Shown: positions 17,421-24,679 of the stretch, one piece after another
Layout of the letters: each line of letters starts with the position of its first letter
Position numbering within the stretch: position 1 is the stretch's first letter
DNA from: Frankia sp. RB7
GTDB lineage: Bacteria > Pseudomonadota > Alphaproteobacteria > Rhizobiales > Xanthobacteraceae
Length of the DNA: 42,419 nucleotides
NCBI GenBank assembly: GCA_030403585.1
Contig: JAUEPE010000059.1
Location: forward strand, 1 to 42,419
Direction: 5' to 3'
Position numbers and translations under genes: made by a program
The notes under the pieces: model-generated
Seen by the model: the letters and a program-made list of their open reading frames with translations, nothing else
Database searches by the model: none
What the model was told of the DNA's origin: nothing

Positions 17421-18482
17421 ATGCGTAATGCGTTGGGCCTGATGCTGGCCAGTGTCCTTGCGGCGGTCGTGATCGCCGGAGGTTGGTACTTTTATTCCTC
17501 GCGCGCCGACCAGGGGGCCCCCAAGACAACAGCCGCCCGTGCGGCCGATCCTCTGCCGGCGAAACTCGCCGCCAAGGACGACGTCGAGACCACTGCGGCG
17601 ATCGCGGGCAAGCCCGCTGCCGTTGCCGCCGCACCCGCGCCTGCGCCCGCACCGGCAGCGCCTCCGGTCCAGCAGACGTCGACCTGCACCAATCCGAACG
17701 CACTGGGCGTCTCGCGCGTGGTCGAGATCGACACGACCGGCGGTCCGGGCTTCGGCTTCGAGCAGTTCAAGCAGTTTGATTTCCTCGCCGACAAGGAGGT
17801 CGTGCTGACCTTCGACGACAGCCCGTGGCCGCACAACACACCGGCCGTGCTGAAGGCACTGGCCGACGAATGCACCAAGGGCCTGTTCTTCTCGGTCGGC
17901 AAGCACGCCACCTGGCATCCGGAAATCCTGCGCCAGGTTCTGGCCCAGGGCCATACGGTGGGCACGCACACCTGGTCGCACCTCAATCTCAACGGCAAGA
18001 AGATGACGGAGCAGCAGGCCAAGGACGAAATCGAGAAGGGCTTCAGTGCGGTGAAATGGGCGCTCGGCACCAATCCGTCGCCGTTCTTCCGCTTCCCGCA
18101 GCTTCAGCAGAATCCGGCGCTCGTGAGCTATCTCGGCCGCCGCAACGTCGCGATCTTCTCGACCGACCTCGACTCCTTCGATTTCCGCAAGGAGAGCACG
18201 CCGGACAAGATCATCAGCAACGTGATGACCAAGCTCGACAAGCTCGGCAAGGGCATCGTCCTGATGCACGACTTCCAGAAGCGTACCGGCGAAGCGCTGC
18301 CGACGCTGCTCGCGCGCCTCAAGGCCGGCGGCTACAAGATCGTGCAGATCAAGGCGAAGACGACGTTCGACTCGCTGCCCGAGTATGACGAAGCGGTGCT
18401 CAAGGAGCTGAAAGTGCCGGCATCCAGTGCGACGAACGCGCGCCCGGTCTCGAGCGTGGTGCAGACGGTCTCGCAGCGCTGA
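17421..18482 (+). CDS. Polysaccharide deacetylase (NodB homology, CE4) with N-terminal membrane anchor
   Basis: The 353-residue protein starts MRNALGLMLASVLAAVV (one membrane helix), then an Ala/Pro-rich linker (residues about 40-90). A NodB-homology domain follows: motif 1 TFDDSPWP with the catalytic and metal aspartates, motif 2 GTHTWSHLNL with the two metal histidines, and motif 3 FFRFPQ. CE4 enzymes remove N- or O-acetyl groups from chitin-like or peptidoglycan polymers. The anchor suggests action in the periplasm. ATG at 17421 follows GGAAAGAG. A strong hairpin terminator follows the stop. Confidence 0.92.
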   Translation: MRNALGLMLASVLAAVVIAGGWYFYSSRADQGAPKTTAARAADPLPAKLAAKDDVETTAAIAGKPAAVAAAPAPAPAPAAPPVQQTSTCTNPNALGVSRVVEIDTTGGPGFGFEQFKQFDFLADKEVVLTFDDSPWPHNTPAVLKALADECTKGLFFSVGKHATWHPEILRQVLAQGHTVGTHTWSHLNLNGKKMTEQQAKDEIEKGFSAVKWALGTNPSPFFRFPQLQQNPALVSYLGRRNVAIFSTDLDSFDFRKESTPDKIISNVMTKLDKLGKGIVLMHDFQKRTGEALPTLLARLKAGGYKIVQIKAKTTFDSLPEYDEAVLKELKVPASSATNARPVSSVVQTVSQR

Positions 18483-18506
18483 GGCGTCAGGTTTCGACAG
18501 ACTATG

Positions 18507-18533
18507 ATGGCCGGGCTCACGCCCGGCCATTTT
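18507..18533 (+). terminator. Intrinsic terminator after the deacetylase gene
   Basis: ATGGCCGGGC (18507-18516) and GCCCGGCCAT (18521-18530) form a perfect 10-bp stem with a TCAC loop, followed by TTT. It can serve both convergent genes. Confidence 0.85.
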
Positions 18534-18554
18534 GCTTTCAAGACGAACGACGGC

Positions 18555-18932
18555 TTACCAATAGATGCCGTAGCGATGCAGCTGGGCGACGATGCGGCGT
18601 TCGCTCCAGTACGGCTTGTGCTTCGGTTTGCTGGCCCTTGCTGTCCTGGCGGGCTTGGCGGCCTTTATCGTCGACACTGGCGCCGCCGTTGTGGTCGCAG
18701 GGGCCGTCGCCACAACAGGCGCGGGAGTCGAGACTGCCGGCGGACGGTCGACATATTTCGGAGCTTCGGTGGCCGGAGCGACTTCGCTGGTATGCGTCGC
18801 GGGAGCGGCGGTCGTGGTGGCTTGCGGAGCGGAGGACTGCTCGGTCACCGGCGACACCGACAGGCTGCGGTCGCCCGCATGAGCCGACGCGGAAGCCAGG
18901 ACCATGGCGGCAACCAGAATGACCTTGCGCAT
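18555..18932 (-). CDS. Small exported Ala/Thr/Pro-rich protein of unknown function
   Basis: The 125-residue protein has a signal peptide (MRKVILVAAMVLASASAHAG). A low-complexity Ala/Thr/Val/Pro segment follows (residues about 25-90), then a basic C-terminus (KPARTARASKPKHKPYWSERR) ending in an aromatic tail GIYW. No domain is recognised. The layout suggests a periplasmic or surface-bound linker protein. It converges with the deacetylase gene. The start is preceded by GGGGAGA. Confidence 0.7.
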   Translation of the reverse strand: MRKVILVAAMVLASASAHAGDRSLSVSPVTEQSSAPQATTTAAPATHTSEVAPATEAPKYVDRPPAVSTPAPVVATAPATTTAAPVSTIKAAKPARTARASKPKHKPYWSERRIVAQLHRYGIYW

Positions 18933-19112
18933 GTGAAATCTCCCCGTGTTTGCGTGACCGGGACACTACGGGAGAGCCGCGCGAGGTTATGTGATAAAAA
19001 TCACGTAGATGAACGGCTGCCATTTCAGCAGTGCATCGCAGTGACACAAGCGTCGAGCGCAATCACGCAATGGGCAGAAAGCCGGCTTGTGACAATCGGA
19101 TGAATGGAGCGC

Positions 19113-19188
19113 TGGTGCCGCAAGAGGGACTCGAACCCCCGACCCCGTCATTACGAATGACGTGCTCTACCAGCTGAGCTATTGCGGC
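19113..19188 (-). tRNA. tRNA-Thr(CGT), integration target of the element
   Basis: A complete 76-base cloverleaf with encoded CCA. Acceptor GCCGCAA/TTGCGGC, anticodon stem-loop CGTCA-TTCGTAA-TGACG (anticodon CGT, codon ACG), T-loop TTCGAGT. The 5' half (19151-19188, from nucleotide 1 through the anticodon loop) is duplicated exactly at 33676-33713. The element therefore lies on the 5' side and supplies that half of the gene and the upstream DNA. Confidence 0.97.
19151..19188. other. attL: 38-bp direct repeat inside tRNA-Thr
   Basis: The segment is identical to 33676-33713. Outside it identity stops on the element side at once (AAGCCA against GAACCC). On the tRNA side it extends only by four matching bases (CGTC) after one mismatch. 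Strand exchange probably takes place within the repeat, at or near the anticodon loop. Confidence 0.92.
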
Positions 19189-19242
19189 AAGCCACTGTAA
19201 GGCTTGGAGTTTTTGGCTTGGCGGCTTAGGGGCCGTTTCGCC

Positions 19243-19261
19243 GGGGACACCTGAGGGACAC
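19243..19261 (+). repeat. Left pair of GGGACAC repeats (candidate integrase arm sites)
   Basis: GGGGACAC at 19243-19250 and AGGGACAC at 19254-19261 are tandem copies 11 bases apart. The same two 8-mers, in the same orientation and with the same 11-base step, are at 33524-33542 beside the integrase. They sit 55-73 bases inside attL. Confidence 0.6.
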
Positions 19262-19288
19262 AAGCGCCGGCCCCACGTGAACGGCGCC

Positions 19289-19317
19289 CTTATATCCAGC
19301 ATGACCGGCGAAGTCGA
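19289..19317 (-). promoter_or_regulatory. Element-borne promoter now reading into tRNA-Thr
   Basis: On the minus strand TCGACT (19312-19317) and TATAAG (19289-19294) are 17 bases apart. They would start transcription near 19282, about 93 bases before the tRNA. It is the best sigma-70-like pair upstream of the tRNA inside the element. Confidence 0.4.
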
Positions 19318-19422
19318 GCCCTCAAGGGAGCCCCGTACAGAGCGCCGCTCGGCGGCCGGTGCCAGAGGGCGGGCGGGGCCGGCCGGCTCACAGGCGGGGC
19401 GCGCTGCGGGCCCGGCGGCACG

Positions 19423-19447
19423 AAAAAGCCCGCCGGATAGGGCGGGC
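19423..19447 (-). terminator. Intrinsic terminator of the 31-residue ORF
   Basis: Read leftward, GCCCGCC (19447-19441) pairs with GGCGGGC (19434-19428) and is followed by TTTTT (19427-19423). It lies 11 bases past the stop of the small ORF. It would also keep transcripts of the element from running into tRNA-Thr. Confidence 0.85.
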
Positions 19448-19457
19448 CTTCGCTTCG

Positions 19458-19553
19458 TTAAAGTAGTGCCTTAATAATTGCGGCGAGCCCGAAAAGGCAG
19501 GCTGCAACATTGATGCGGATGACGATCGTGACCGATCGTCGATTGAGCTTCAT
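19458..19553 (-). CDS. 31-residue hydrophobic peptide, unknown
   Basis: A short frame with ATG at 19553 encodes a peptide with a basic N-terminus (MKLNRRSVTIVIRIN) and a hydrophobic C-terminal half (VAACLFGLAAIIKALL), fit for one membrane helix. A GAGAG sequence lies about 8 bases upstream of the ATG and a strong intrinsic terminator 11 bases after the stop. Together these support a real small gene rather than noise. It might be a small membrane protein or the coding part of a regulatory RNA. No family recognised. Confidence 0.5.
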   Translation of the reverse strand: MKLNRRSVTIVIRINVAACLFGLAAIIKALL

Positions 19554-19729
19554 AGGTCACTCTCAATCCACACCCCGCGGCTAGAGCCGTTCCAGTATGA
19601 CCGAGTCGGGCGCCACACGCATCTGCTCATCCATTGAAAGCGGGAGGCCGCCCGCGTTATTCTAAAGACGGACGGGGCACGCGGCGAGGCGGTGGTATCC
19701 TTCGAGTGACGTTAGTGAGTCGCCGCCCC
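19554..19729. other. Gene-free end of the element
   Basis: These 176 bases separate the divergent 31-residue ORF and the first cargo gene, and must contain their promoters. No clear boxes are visible. An upstream extension of the cargo gene frame to 19634 is arginine-rich and not convincing. Confidence 0.4.
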
Positions 19730-20041
19730 ATGCTCAAGCTGCAAGACCACCCGAACGCCATTGACGCCGAAGACCTGAACGGCGCTCCACACGCCGCCGA
19801 CGAATCCAACATCGCCCCGCGACAAGAGCCGGGCTCTCCGATCTTCGTCCGCTGGCGCGCCGTCGATGACAAAGGCCAACCGGTGCAAGTGCTGGTCGGA
19901 TTTCGCTCGATGAACTCGGCGCGCATCAACCCCATTCTATCCAACTCGCGCGACGCGATCGAAGCCGCGGCCAACGCCGAATATAAGCCGGGCGATTCCG
20001 AAGTGGTCTTGGTCGCGACCGCGTTCCTATCGGCGGCATAA
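19730..20041 (+). CDS. Small unknown protein at the left end of the cargo block
   Basis: The 103-residue protein MLKLQDHPNAIDAEDL... has a disordered first third and then an alternating strand/helix region (FVRWRAVDDKGQPVQVLVGF, ILSNSRDAIEAAANAE, EVVLVATAFL). It looks like a small folded alpha/beta domain. No signal peptide or membrane helix. A GTG 24 bases further upstream (19706) is an alternative start. It precedes the DUF4062 gene on the same strand by 150 bases. Family not recognised. Confidence 0.6.
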   Translation: MLKLQDHPNAIDAEDLNGAPHAADESNIAPRQEPGSPIFVRWRAVDDKGQPVQVLVGFRSMNSARINPILSNSRDAIEAAANAEYKPGDSEVVLVATAFLSAA

Positions 20042-20191
20042 TGCAAGGCTGAAGGGGCCCGCCCGTCCCATCGGGCGACTAGTTTTCCTTTCAATTGCAC
20101 GATCTCCCTCTTACATTTTCAACGGGCGGTCGAACTGACACTGCTCCGCAGCCGAAAAGCATGCGAAGAAATCCTAACCGCGCAGAGAGCT

Positions 20192-21268
20192 ATGTCGTTC
20201 ACCGTAAATGCTATCCGAGTCCTGATCGCATCCCCGTCCGATTTGCCGGAGGAAAGAAGGGCCGCGATTGACGCCGTCCACGAATGGAACGCACAACACT
20301 CGCCGGCAGAGTCAGTCGTGCTGTTGCCTGTCGCGTGGGAAACGCATTCGGTGCCCCGCTCCGGTGTTCGGCCGCAGGCCGCGATTAATGAACAGCTCGT
20401 CAGTTCGGCTGATATTCTGATCGGGATGTTTTGGACGAAGCTCGGCACTTCTACCGGCGTAGCCGAATCGGGCACCGTCGAAGAGATCGATCAATTTGTA
20501 GCGCAAGGGAAACCCGCGCTTCTATATTTTTCGCACAGGCCAATTGACCCAAACAAAATCGATCTGAAGCAGCACAAGCGGCTGAAGGTGTTTCAAGCCG
20601 CCACTTACAGCAATGCATTGGTCGGTTCGTTCACGTCCCCGGAAGAATTAAAAGCCACCCTAAGCCGCAATTTGCTGGCGCAAGTCCGACAGATGAGTCT
20701 TGCAAAGCCTCCTAGACGACGAATGCCGAAAATCGACGAAGCGCTGAAGCTCACAGAGTTGATAGTCGCGCACAAGACACACAACATCACACCAGAAACT
20801 TACAACGATTTCCGCGAAGCGCTATTCGGCAAATCGAGGTCGAAGGGGACACCGTCTGTTCCCGCGGTTGCGACTGACGAGGTTGGACCTAACGGTCATC
20901 GAGTCGGGTTTACTAAGGAGGGCGATAAGGTCGAATGGCTTCCTGATGACGAAAATCCGGGCGAGGAATGGCCGATGATCCTTCGCCGCAATGACAACGC
21001 TATCGCTGATGCGGCAAGCGAGTTCGCCGACGTAATTTGGTATGACCGGAAGTTGGTCTTGCTAGCGAACCTGAAAGAGGGCTCGGAGACCATCGACTCC
21101 GGCATCTACGAAGGAATGATAAAGGCGATGAAGAGCACGGAAAAGAAGTATGGGAAAAAGAAGCTGCGAAACTACTACCATAACGACTTTGAATGGGGCA
21201 TGTTGAACGGCAAGCTCTCAGCGCTTCGATGGGTTCTCGGCGACGATTGGGACATGCTCGATACCTAG
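20192..21268 (+). CDS. DUF4062 domain protein, candidate defence or signalling protein
   Basis: The 358-residue protein has a DUF4062 domain over residues about 6-115: VLIASPSDLPEERRAAID, NEQLVSSADILIGMFW, and GTVEEIDQF...KPALLYFS. This Rossmann/TIR-related domain usually sits at the N-terminus of STAND or effector proteins of conflict systems. No NTPase follows. A linker (about 165-230) leads to a C-terminal domain of about 100 residues ending in an aromatic, acidic segment (YHNDFEWGMLNGKLSALRWV). It lies 51 bases upstream of the HTH-ImmA gene on the same strand, so the three genes to 22990 may be one unit. AT-richer than the chromosome, in keeping with transfer. Enzymatic activity is not proven. 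Confidence 0.78.
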   Translation: MSFTVNAIRVLIASPSDLPEERRAAIDAVHEWNAQHSPAESVVLLPVAWETHSVPRSGVRPQAAINEQLVSSADILIGMFWTKLGTSTGVAESGTVEEIDQFVAQGKPALLYFSHRPIDPNKIDLKQHKRLKVFQAATYSNALVGSFTSPEELKATLSRNLLAQVRQMSLAKPPRRRMPKIDEALKLTELIVAHKTHNITPETYNDFREALFGKSRSKGTPSVPAVATDEVGPNGHRVGFTKEGDKVEWLPDDENPGEEWPMILRRNDNAIADAASEFADVIWYDRKLVLLANLKEGSETIDSGIYEGMIKAMKSTEKKYGKKKLRNYYHNDFEWGMLNGKLSALRWVLGDDWDMLDT

Positions 21269-21319
21269 TCGCCATCTCATTTACCATTATATGATAGTGG
21301 TCCGGCCAAAGGCAGACCA

Positions 21320-22519
21320 ATGGCACCACGCGTAAAAGCCCTGATTTCTCCAGCCCTCATTACGTGGGCACGGGATACGGCTGGCTTCTCAATCGCTGAA
21401 GCCGCCGGCAAACTCGATGTTGACCCAGCGACGCTGTCCGATTGGGAGAATCCTGAGCACGAAGACTCCCCATCTATTCCCCAACTGCGCAAGCTCGCCG
21501 TGCTCTTCAAGCGACCGCTGGCCGTGTTCTATCTGCCCGAACCTCCGACCAAATTTCAGGTCATGCGAGACCTTCGCAGACTCCCCGGCACCGGTCTGCG
21601 ACACTACTCGCCTGCGTTGCAGATGGAGATTCGCGCGGCAGCCGAACGTCGAGAACTCGCGCTTGATCTGGCTGCCGACTTGGACGAGGACATTCCTAAG
21701 TTCAGCCTGATGGCCGACTTGAACGAGGACCCCGAAGTGGTCGGACAGCGAATCCGCGCCGCGATCGGCGTAACCGATGATTTGCAAAGAAATTGGCGCG
21801 ATGCTGATGGCCGAACCGGTTTCAATGCATGGCGAAGCAGGATCGAAGCCACCGGGACGCTTGTGTTTCAATCGGCCGCGATCGATAGCGAAGAAGCATC
21901 AGGCTTTGCGCTATACAACGAAACGTCGCCTGTCATCTCTGTAAATCGAAAGGACGCATTGACGCGCCGAACGTTCAGCTTGTTGCACGAATTTGCGCAT
22001 CTGATGATTCACGTCAGTGGCGTGTCTGACCTTGAGACCGACGCAAAGCGGCCACCGGAAGATCAAGCCATCGAGGTCTTTTGCAATCAAGTTGCCGCGG
22101 CTGCGCTAATGCCGAGGGCTTCTTTGATCGCCGAGCCCACAGTTGCGCAGCACGGAGTGCGCTCCGAAGCGTGGTCCGATGCGGAGATCGGTGATTTATC
22201 ACGCCGCTACGGCGTCAGCCGCGAGGCGGTCTTGCGGAGGTTGTTGACGTTCAATCTAACAACAGACGCTTTCTATACGCGGAAGCGTGGCCAATATATC
22301 GCCGAGTTTCACGCGCAGCGAGCTCGCCAGCGCGAGCAAGCGAAAGATATCAAGCGCAACATGCCGCTAGAGACCGTGAGCCACTTTGGCAAGCCGCTTG
22401 TTCGGATGCTCTTGAACAATTATTGGCAAGACCGAATGACGCTGAGCGCCGTTTCCGGCTATCTCGGATTGAAGGTCAAGCATATCCCGAAGTTGGCGAA
22501 GGCCGCAGGGCTCAGGTAG
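21320..22519 (+). CDS. HTH (XRE)-ImmA/IrrE family metallopeptidase
   Basis: The 399-residue protein has an XRE-type helix-turn-helix at residues about 10-50 (FSIAEAAGKLDVDPATLSDWE) followed by a PLAVFYLPEPP linker typical of this class. Its COG2856 zinc-peptidase domain has HEFAH at about 223-227 and a downstream glutamate in EVFCNQVAAAALMP. A C-terminal region with two helix-turn-helix-like segments follows (EIGDLSRRYGVSREAVLRRL and SGYLGLKVKHIPKLAKAAG). In related pairs the protein is the antitoxin/regulator of a toxin gene downstream. Here the DUF4411 PIN gene starts only 3 bases after its stop, supporting that reading. It may respond to a signal by self- or partner cleavage, as ImmA-type proteins do. 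Confidence 0.9.
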   Translation: MAPRVKALISPALITWARDTAGFSIAEAAGKLDVDPATLSDWENPEHEDSPSIPQLRKLAVLFKRPLAVFYLPEPPTKFQVMRDLRRLPGTGLRHYSPALQMEIRAAAERRELALDLAADLDEDIPKFSLMADLNEDPEVVGQRIRAAIGVTDDLQRNWRDADGRTGFNAWRSRIEATGTLVFQSAAIDSEEASGFALYNETSPVISVNRKDALTRRTFSLLHEFAHLMIHVSGVSDLETDAKRPPEDQAIEVFCNQVAAAALMPRASLIAEPTVAQHGVRSEAWSDAEIGDLSRRYGVSREAVLRRLLTFNLTTDAFYTRKRGQYIAEFHAQRARQREQAKDIKRNMPLETVSHFGKPLVRMLLNNYWQDRMTLSAVSGYLGLKVKHIPKLAKAAGLR

Positions 22520-22522
22520 CGC

Positions 22523-22990
22523 ATGGCTGGGTTGGTCTACAGCATCGATAGCAGTGCGCTAATCCACGCTTGGCACCGGATATATCGCCCGAAGAATTTT
22601 GGATTCGTGTGGGATGGCTTAGACAAGCTGCTCGAAGAAGATCGTCTCAAGTCATCGATCGAAGTCTACAACGAACTTCAGAAGAAGGACGATGAACTCT
22701 TCGCGTGGTGCAAGGAACGCAAGGAAGCACTGTTCGTCGAGATCGACGACCCGACCCAGGCAATCGTCGCGAAGATCATGGCTGCGCATCCCAAGCTAGT
22801 CGATACGACCAAGGGTAGGTCTGGCGCGGACCCCTTCGTGATGGCACTGGCCGCCAGCACCAATCCACAAATGTGGGTCGTGACCGAAGAATACCCCGGC
22901 AAAGAGCGAATCCCCGACGTTTGCGACGCGCAGAACATCGATTATTGCGGAGTCGCTGATCTGATCGAAAAGGAAGGCTGGACTAGCTAA
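22523..22990 (+). CDS. DUF4411 family PIN-domain protein, probable toxin
   Basis: The 155-residue protein has a PIN-type acidic active site: YSIDSSAL with Asp9, SIEVYNEL with a glutamate near 47-51, and GADPFVMALA with Asp103 ahead of the VVTEE strand. That is the DUF4411 layout. PIN toxins are metal-dependent RNases. The gene is coupled to the HTH-ImmA gene (3-base gap, no separate promoter space). DUF4411 and HTH-ImmA genes are found side by side in many genomes, which supports a toxin-antitoxin pair. RNA target unknown. Confidence 0.85.
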   Translation: MAGLVYSIDSSALIHAWHRIYRPKNFGFVWDGLDKLLEEDRLKSSIEVYNELQKKDDELFAWCKERKEALFVEIDDPTQAIVAKIMAAHPKLVDTTKGRSGADPFVMALAASTNPQMWVVTEEYPGKERIPDVCDAQNIDYCGVADLIEKEGWTS

Positions 22991-23080
22991 GCGGGCTTGC
23001 CACACTTTCGAGCGAATCGTGAAGCATCTTACATTCTGCGCCTTTTCGGCGCGAACTGACATTTATTGGCAAGCAATATT

Positions 23081-23293
23081 ATGTTTTACGTCTTTAGCCA
23101 CAAAGCGCGTGCACGCGACATGCTCATCACACCACTGTCTGACGGCGCGAACCTTCCAGACGTTGCTGAGCGCCGTTTGAGATTTGCGACTCCTCTACCG
23201 CACAAGCCCAACGAGTTCCAACCCGACGTGCGTCGCGTCCTGCGCGAAATTGCGGGTGATGGGTTCGCAAGAATAGGCGTTCTTCCCGGCTAA
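23081..23293 (+). CDS. Small unknown protein at the end of the rightward block
   Basis: The 70-residue protein MFYVFSHKARARDML... has no recognisable domain. The ATG at 23081 was chosen; a TTG 15 bases upstream also opens the frame. It ends 5 bases before the stop of the convergent zinc-knuckle gene. It could be an accessory to the cassette upstream (90 bases away) or a chance frame. Confidence 0.4.
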   Translation: MFYVFSHKARARDMLITPLSDGANLPDVAERRLRFATPLPHKPNEFQPDVRRVLREIAGDGFARIGVLPG

Positions 23294-23297
23294 CAAT

Positions 23298-23918
23298 TCA
23301 GCGCCCCGCGCGCGGCGGGCTCAGCCACGTCGGACGCAGCGGCCCCTTGTAGAATGTCGCGGGGTCCAGGCGCATTGCGAGCGCCAGCCGCCGGGGCGAC
23401 ACTTCCAATTCATTCACGATAATAGCGCCGTCAGCATCCACCCGTGGTTCATCCGCTGGGATAACGCGTCGAGTCGCGGCGGCCACCTTTCGACACCGCA
23501 CACTGCAATGCTTTCGCTTGACCGTTGGTGCGTCAAAGAATGATCGACACACTACGCACTGATTTTGCCCCAGTCTCGCCGGTACAGGCTCGCAGTGATC
23601 GGAGCAAAATACCTGCCGCGTGCTCTGAGTCTTGAAAATTGAGCGACAGCGCGGGCAATCCCGATCAAAGGCACTTCGTAACTTCTCACGACGACGCTTC
23701 TCCGCGGCGCGGTCGCCGCAAGCGGTTGAGCAGAAAACTTGCTGCGGATGGTGACGCACAAACTGCACGCCGCAATGCGGGCAGGTGCACGGCGAGTCGA
23801 GTGAACCACCGCCTCGCCGCGCGCGGCGCTGCGCGCTACTGCACGTCTGCGAGCAATAAATCCGATGGCTTGCTGCCGACGTGAACGGCGCGTCGCAGTG
23901 CGCGCAGTTTCGCGTCAC
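23298..23918 (-). CDS. Protein with four tandem zinc-knuckle repeats, unknown role
   Basis: The 206-residue protein consists of four copies of CxxC-x(13-14)-(F/Y/H)CSxxC over residues 1-150: NCAHC...YCSQTC, TCPHC...FCSTAC, DCPRC...FCSDHC and QCVVC...HCSVRC. A 55-residue tail without cysteines follows (LEVSPRRLALAMRLDPATFY). Each module should bind one zinc ion, so a nucleic-acid-binding role is likely. The gene starts with GTG overlapping the stop of the ribbon-helix-helix gene (GTGA). It is the last gene of the leftward terminase-region operon. No family name is recognised. Confidence 0.7.
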   Translation of the reverse strand: MTRNCAHCDAPFTSAASHRIYCSQTCSSAQRRARRGGGSLDSPCTCPHCGVQFVRHHPQQVFCSTACGDRAAEKRRREKLRSAFDRDCPRCRSIFKTQSTRQVFCSDHCEPVPARLGQNQCVVCRSFFDAPTVKRKHCSVRCRKVAAATRRVIPADEPRVDADGAIIVNELEVSPRRLALAMRLDPATFYKGPLRPTWLSPPRAGR

Positions 23919-24097
23919 TGCCGTGTTGCCTTTAGGCCGGCGTCAATCAGCCGCCGAACGACTTCGGACTCGCTCGGATTCCACGGTGGCGGCCCGGACA
24001 GTTTACGAATGGCGCGCGCCTGATCGGCGCGCAGACGAACGCTGATGCGCTCGGGGTTCCTACCGAGCGCAGTGGGGTCAAGCGGCTTCCGTGACAT
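23915..24097 (-). CDS. Ribbon-helix-helix-like small DNA-binding protein
   Basis: The 60-residue protein has the ribbon-helix-helix pattern: a basic strand (RISVRLRADQARAIRKL) then a proline-capped helix start (NPSESEVVRRLIDAGLKA). It starts at ATG 24097, inside the end of the terminase-like gene (20-base overlap), and its stop overlaps the next start. It may be a local transcription regulator of the element. A longer frame to 24166 is a shadow. Confidence 0.65.
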   Translation of the reverse strand: MSRKPLDPTALGRNPERISVRLRADQARAIRKLSGPPPWNPSESEVVRRLIDAGLKATRQ

Positions 24098-24668
24098 GTT
24101 CGACTCCCTCGGTGCTGATCGCGTGCAGCGCGTCGTTGACGCAGTCAGCGACAACCAATTGTACAATTGACGGGTTCGCGCGCTCCTGGGGCTTCAAGGC
24201 CTCAAGCGCCTTCAAAACGGCGTCGGGCACGGCGCGAATGTGCTTCCGGATGACTGCCGCTTCGTCACGATAGACGGTCACGGCTTCGTCGATGGTCACA
24301 AGCTGACCGCGCATTGCGGTGTTCTTCATCTCCACCTTCTCACACTGCTCTAGAATCAGTTTGATTTGGTTCTGGCGCAGGGGCGACAAGTCCGGGTCGG
24401 CGGCGGTCTTTGCCTTATCCTGAATCATCCATCGGAGCATGTCGCCAGCGGGAATCTGCCACGGCTCAAAGCGGCTTCCACGGTGGAGCACGGGACCGCC
24501 ATTCGCTAAGGCGCGTTCAAGGTCATAGCGCGCCACGCCGAACGTTTGACAGAACTTTTGCTTCGTCATCATTGCGCCGGGGCCGATGCGATCGGGATGC
24601 GGCACCGGCTCATAGGGCAACGTGTCCATGGATTCGAACTCCGGAAACTTTGTCTTTACTTTCGCCAT
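24078..24668 (-). CDS. Terminase small subunit-like protein (Nu1/DUF1441 type)
   Basis: The 196-residue protein begins with a flexible segment. A winged-helix-like N-terminal domain follows (MTKQKFCQTFGVARYDLERAL then PVLHRGSRFEPWQI), and then the segment LSPLRQNQIKLILEQCEKV and KNTAMRGQLVTIDEAV. It ends with a helix ending in HIRAVPDAVLKAL. That order (wHTH, helical 'MRGQL' region, then an 'RLLSIP'-like helix) is that of Nu1-type small terminases, which bind phage DNA at cos/pac sites. No large terminase is encoded in the element, as in phage satellites that redirect a helper packaging motor. Assignment is by pattern, not alignment, so a related HTH regulator remains possible. Confidence 0.6.
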   Translation of the reverse strand: MAKVKTKFPEFESMDTLPYEPVPHPDRIGPGAMMTKQKFCQTFGVARYDLERALANGGPVLHRGSRFEPWQIPAGDMLRWMIQDKAKTAADPDLSPLRQNQIKLILEQCEKVEMKNTAMRGQLVTIDEAVTVYRDEAAVIRKHIRAVPDAVLKALEALKPQERANPSIVQLVVADCVNDALHAISTEGVEHVTEAA

Positions 24669-24679
24669 GGGGAGGCTCC

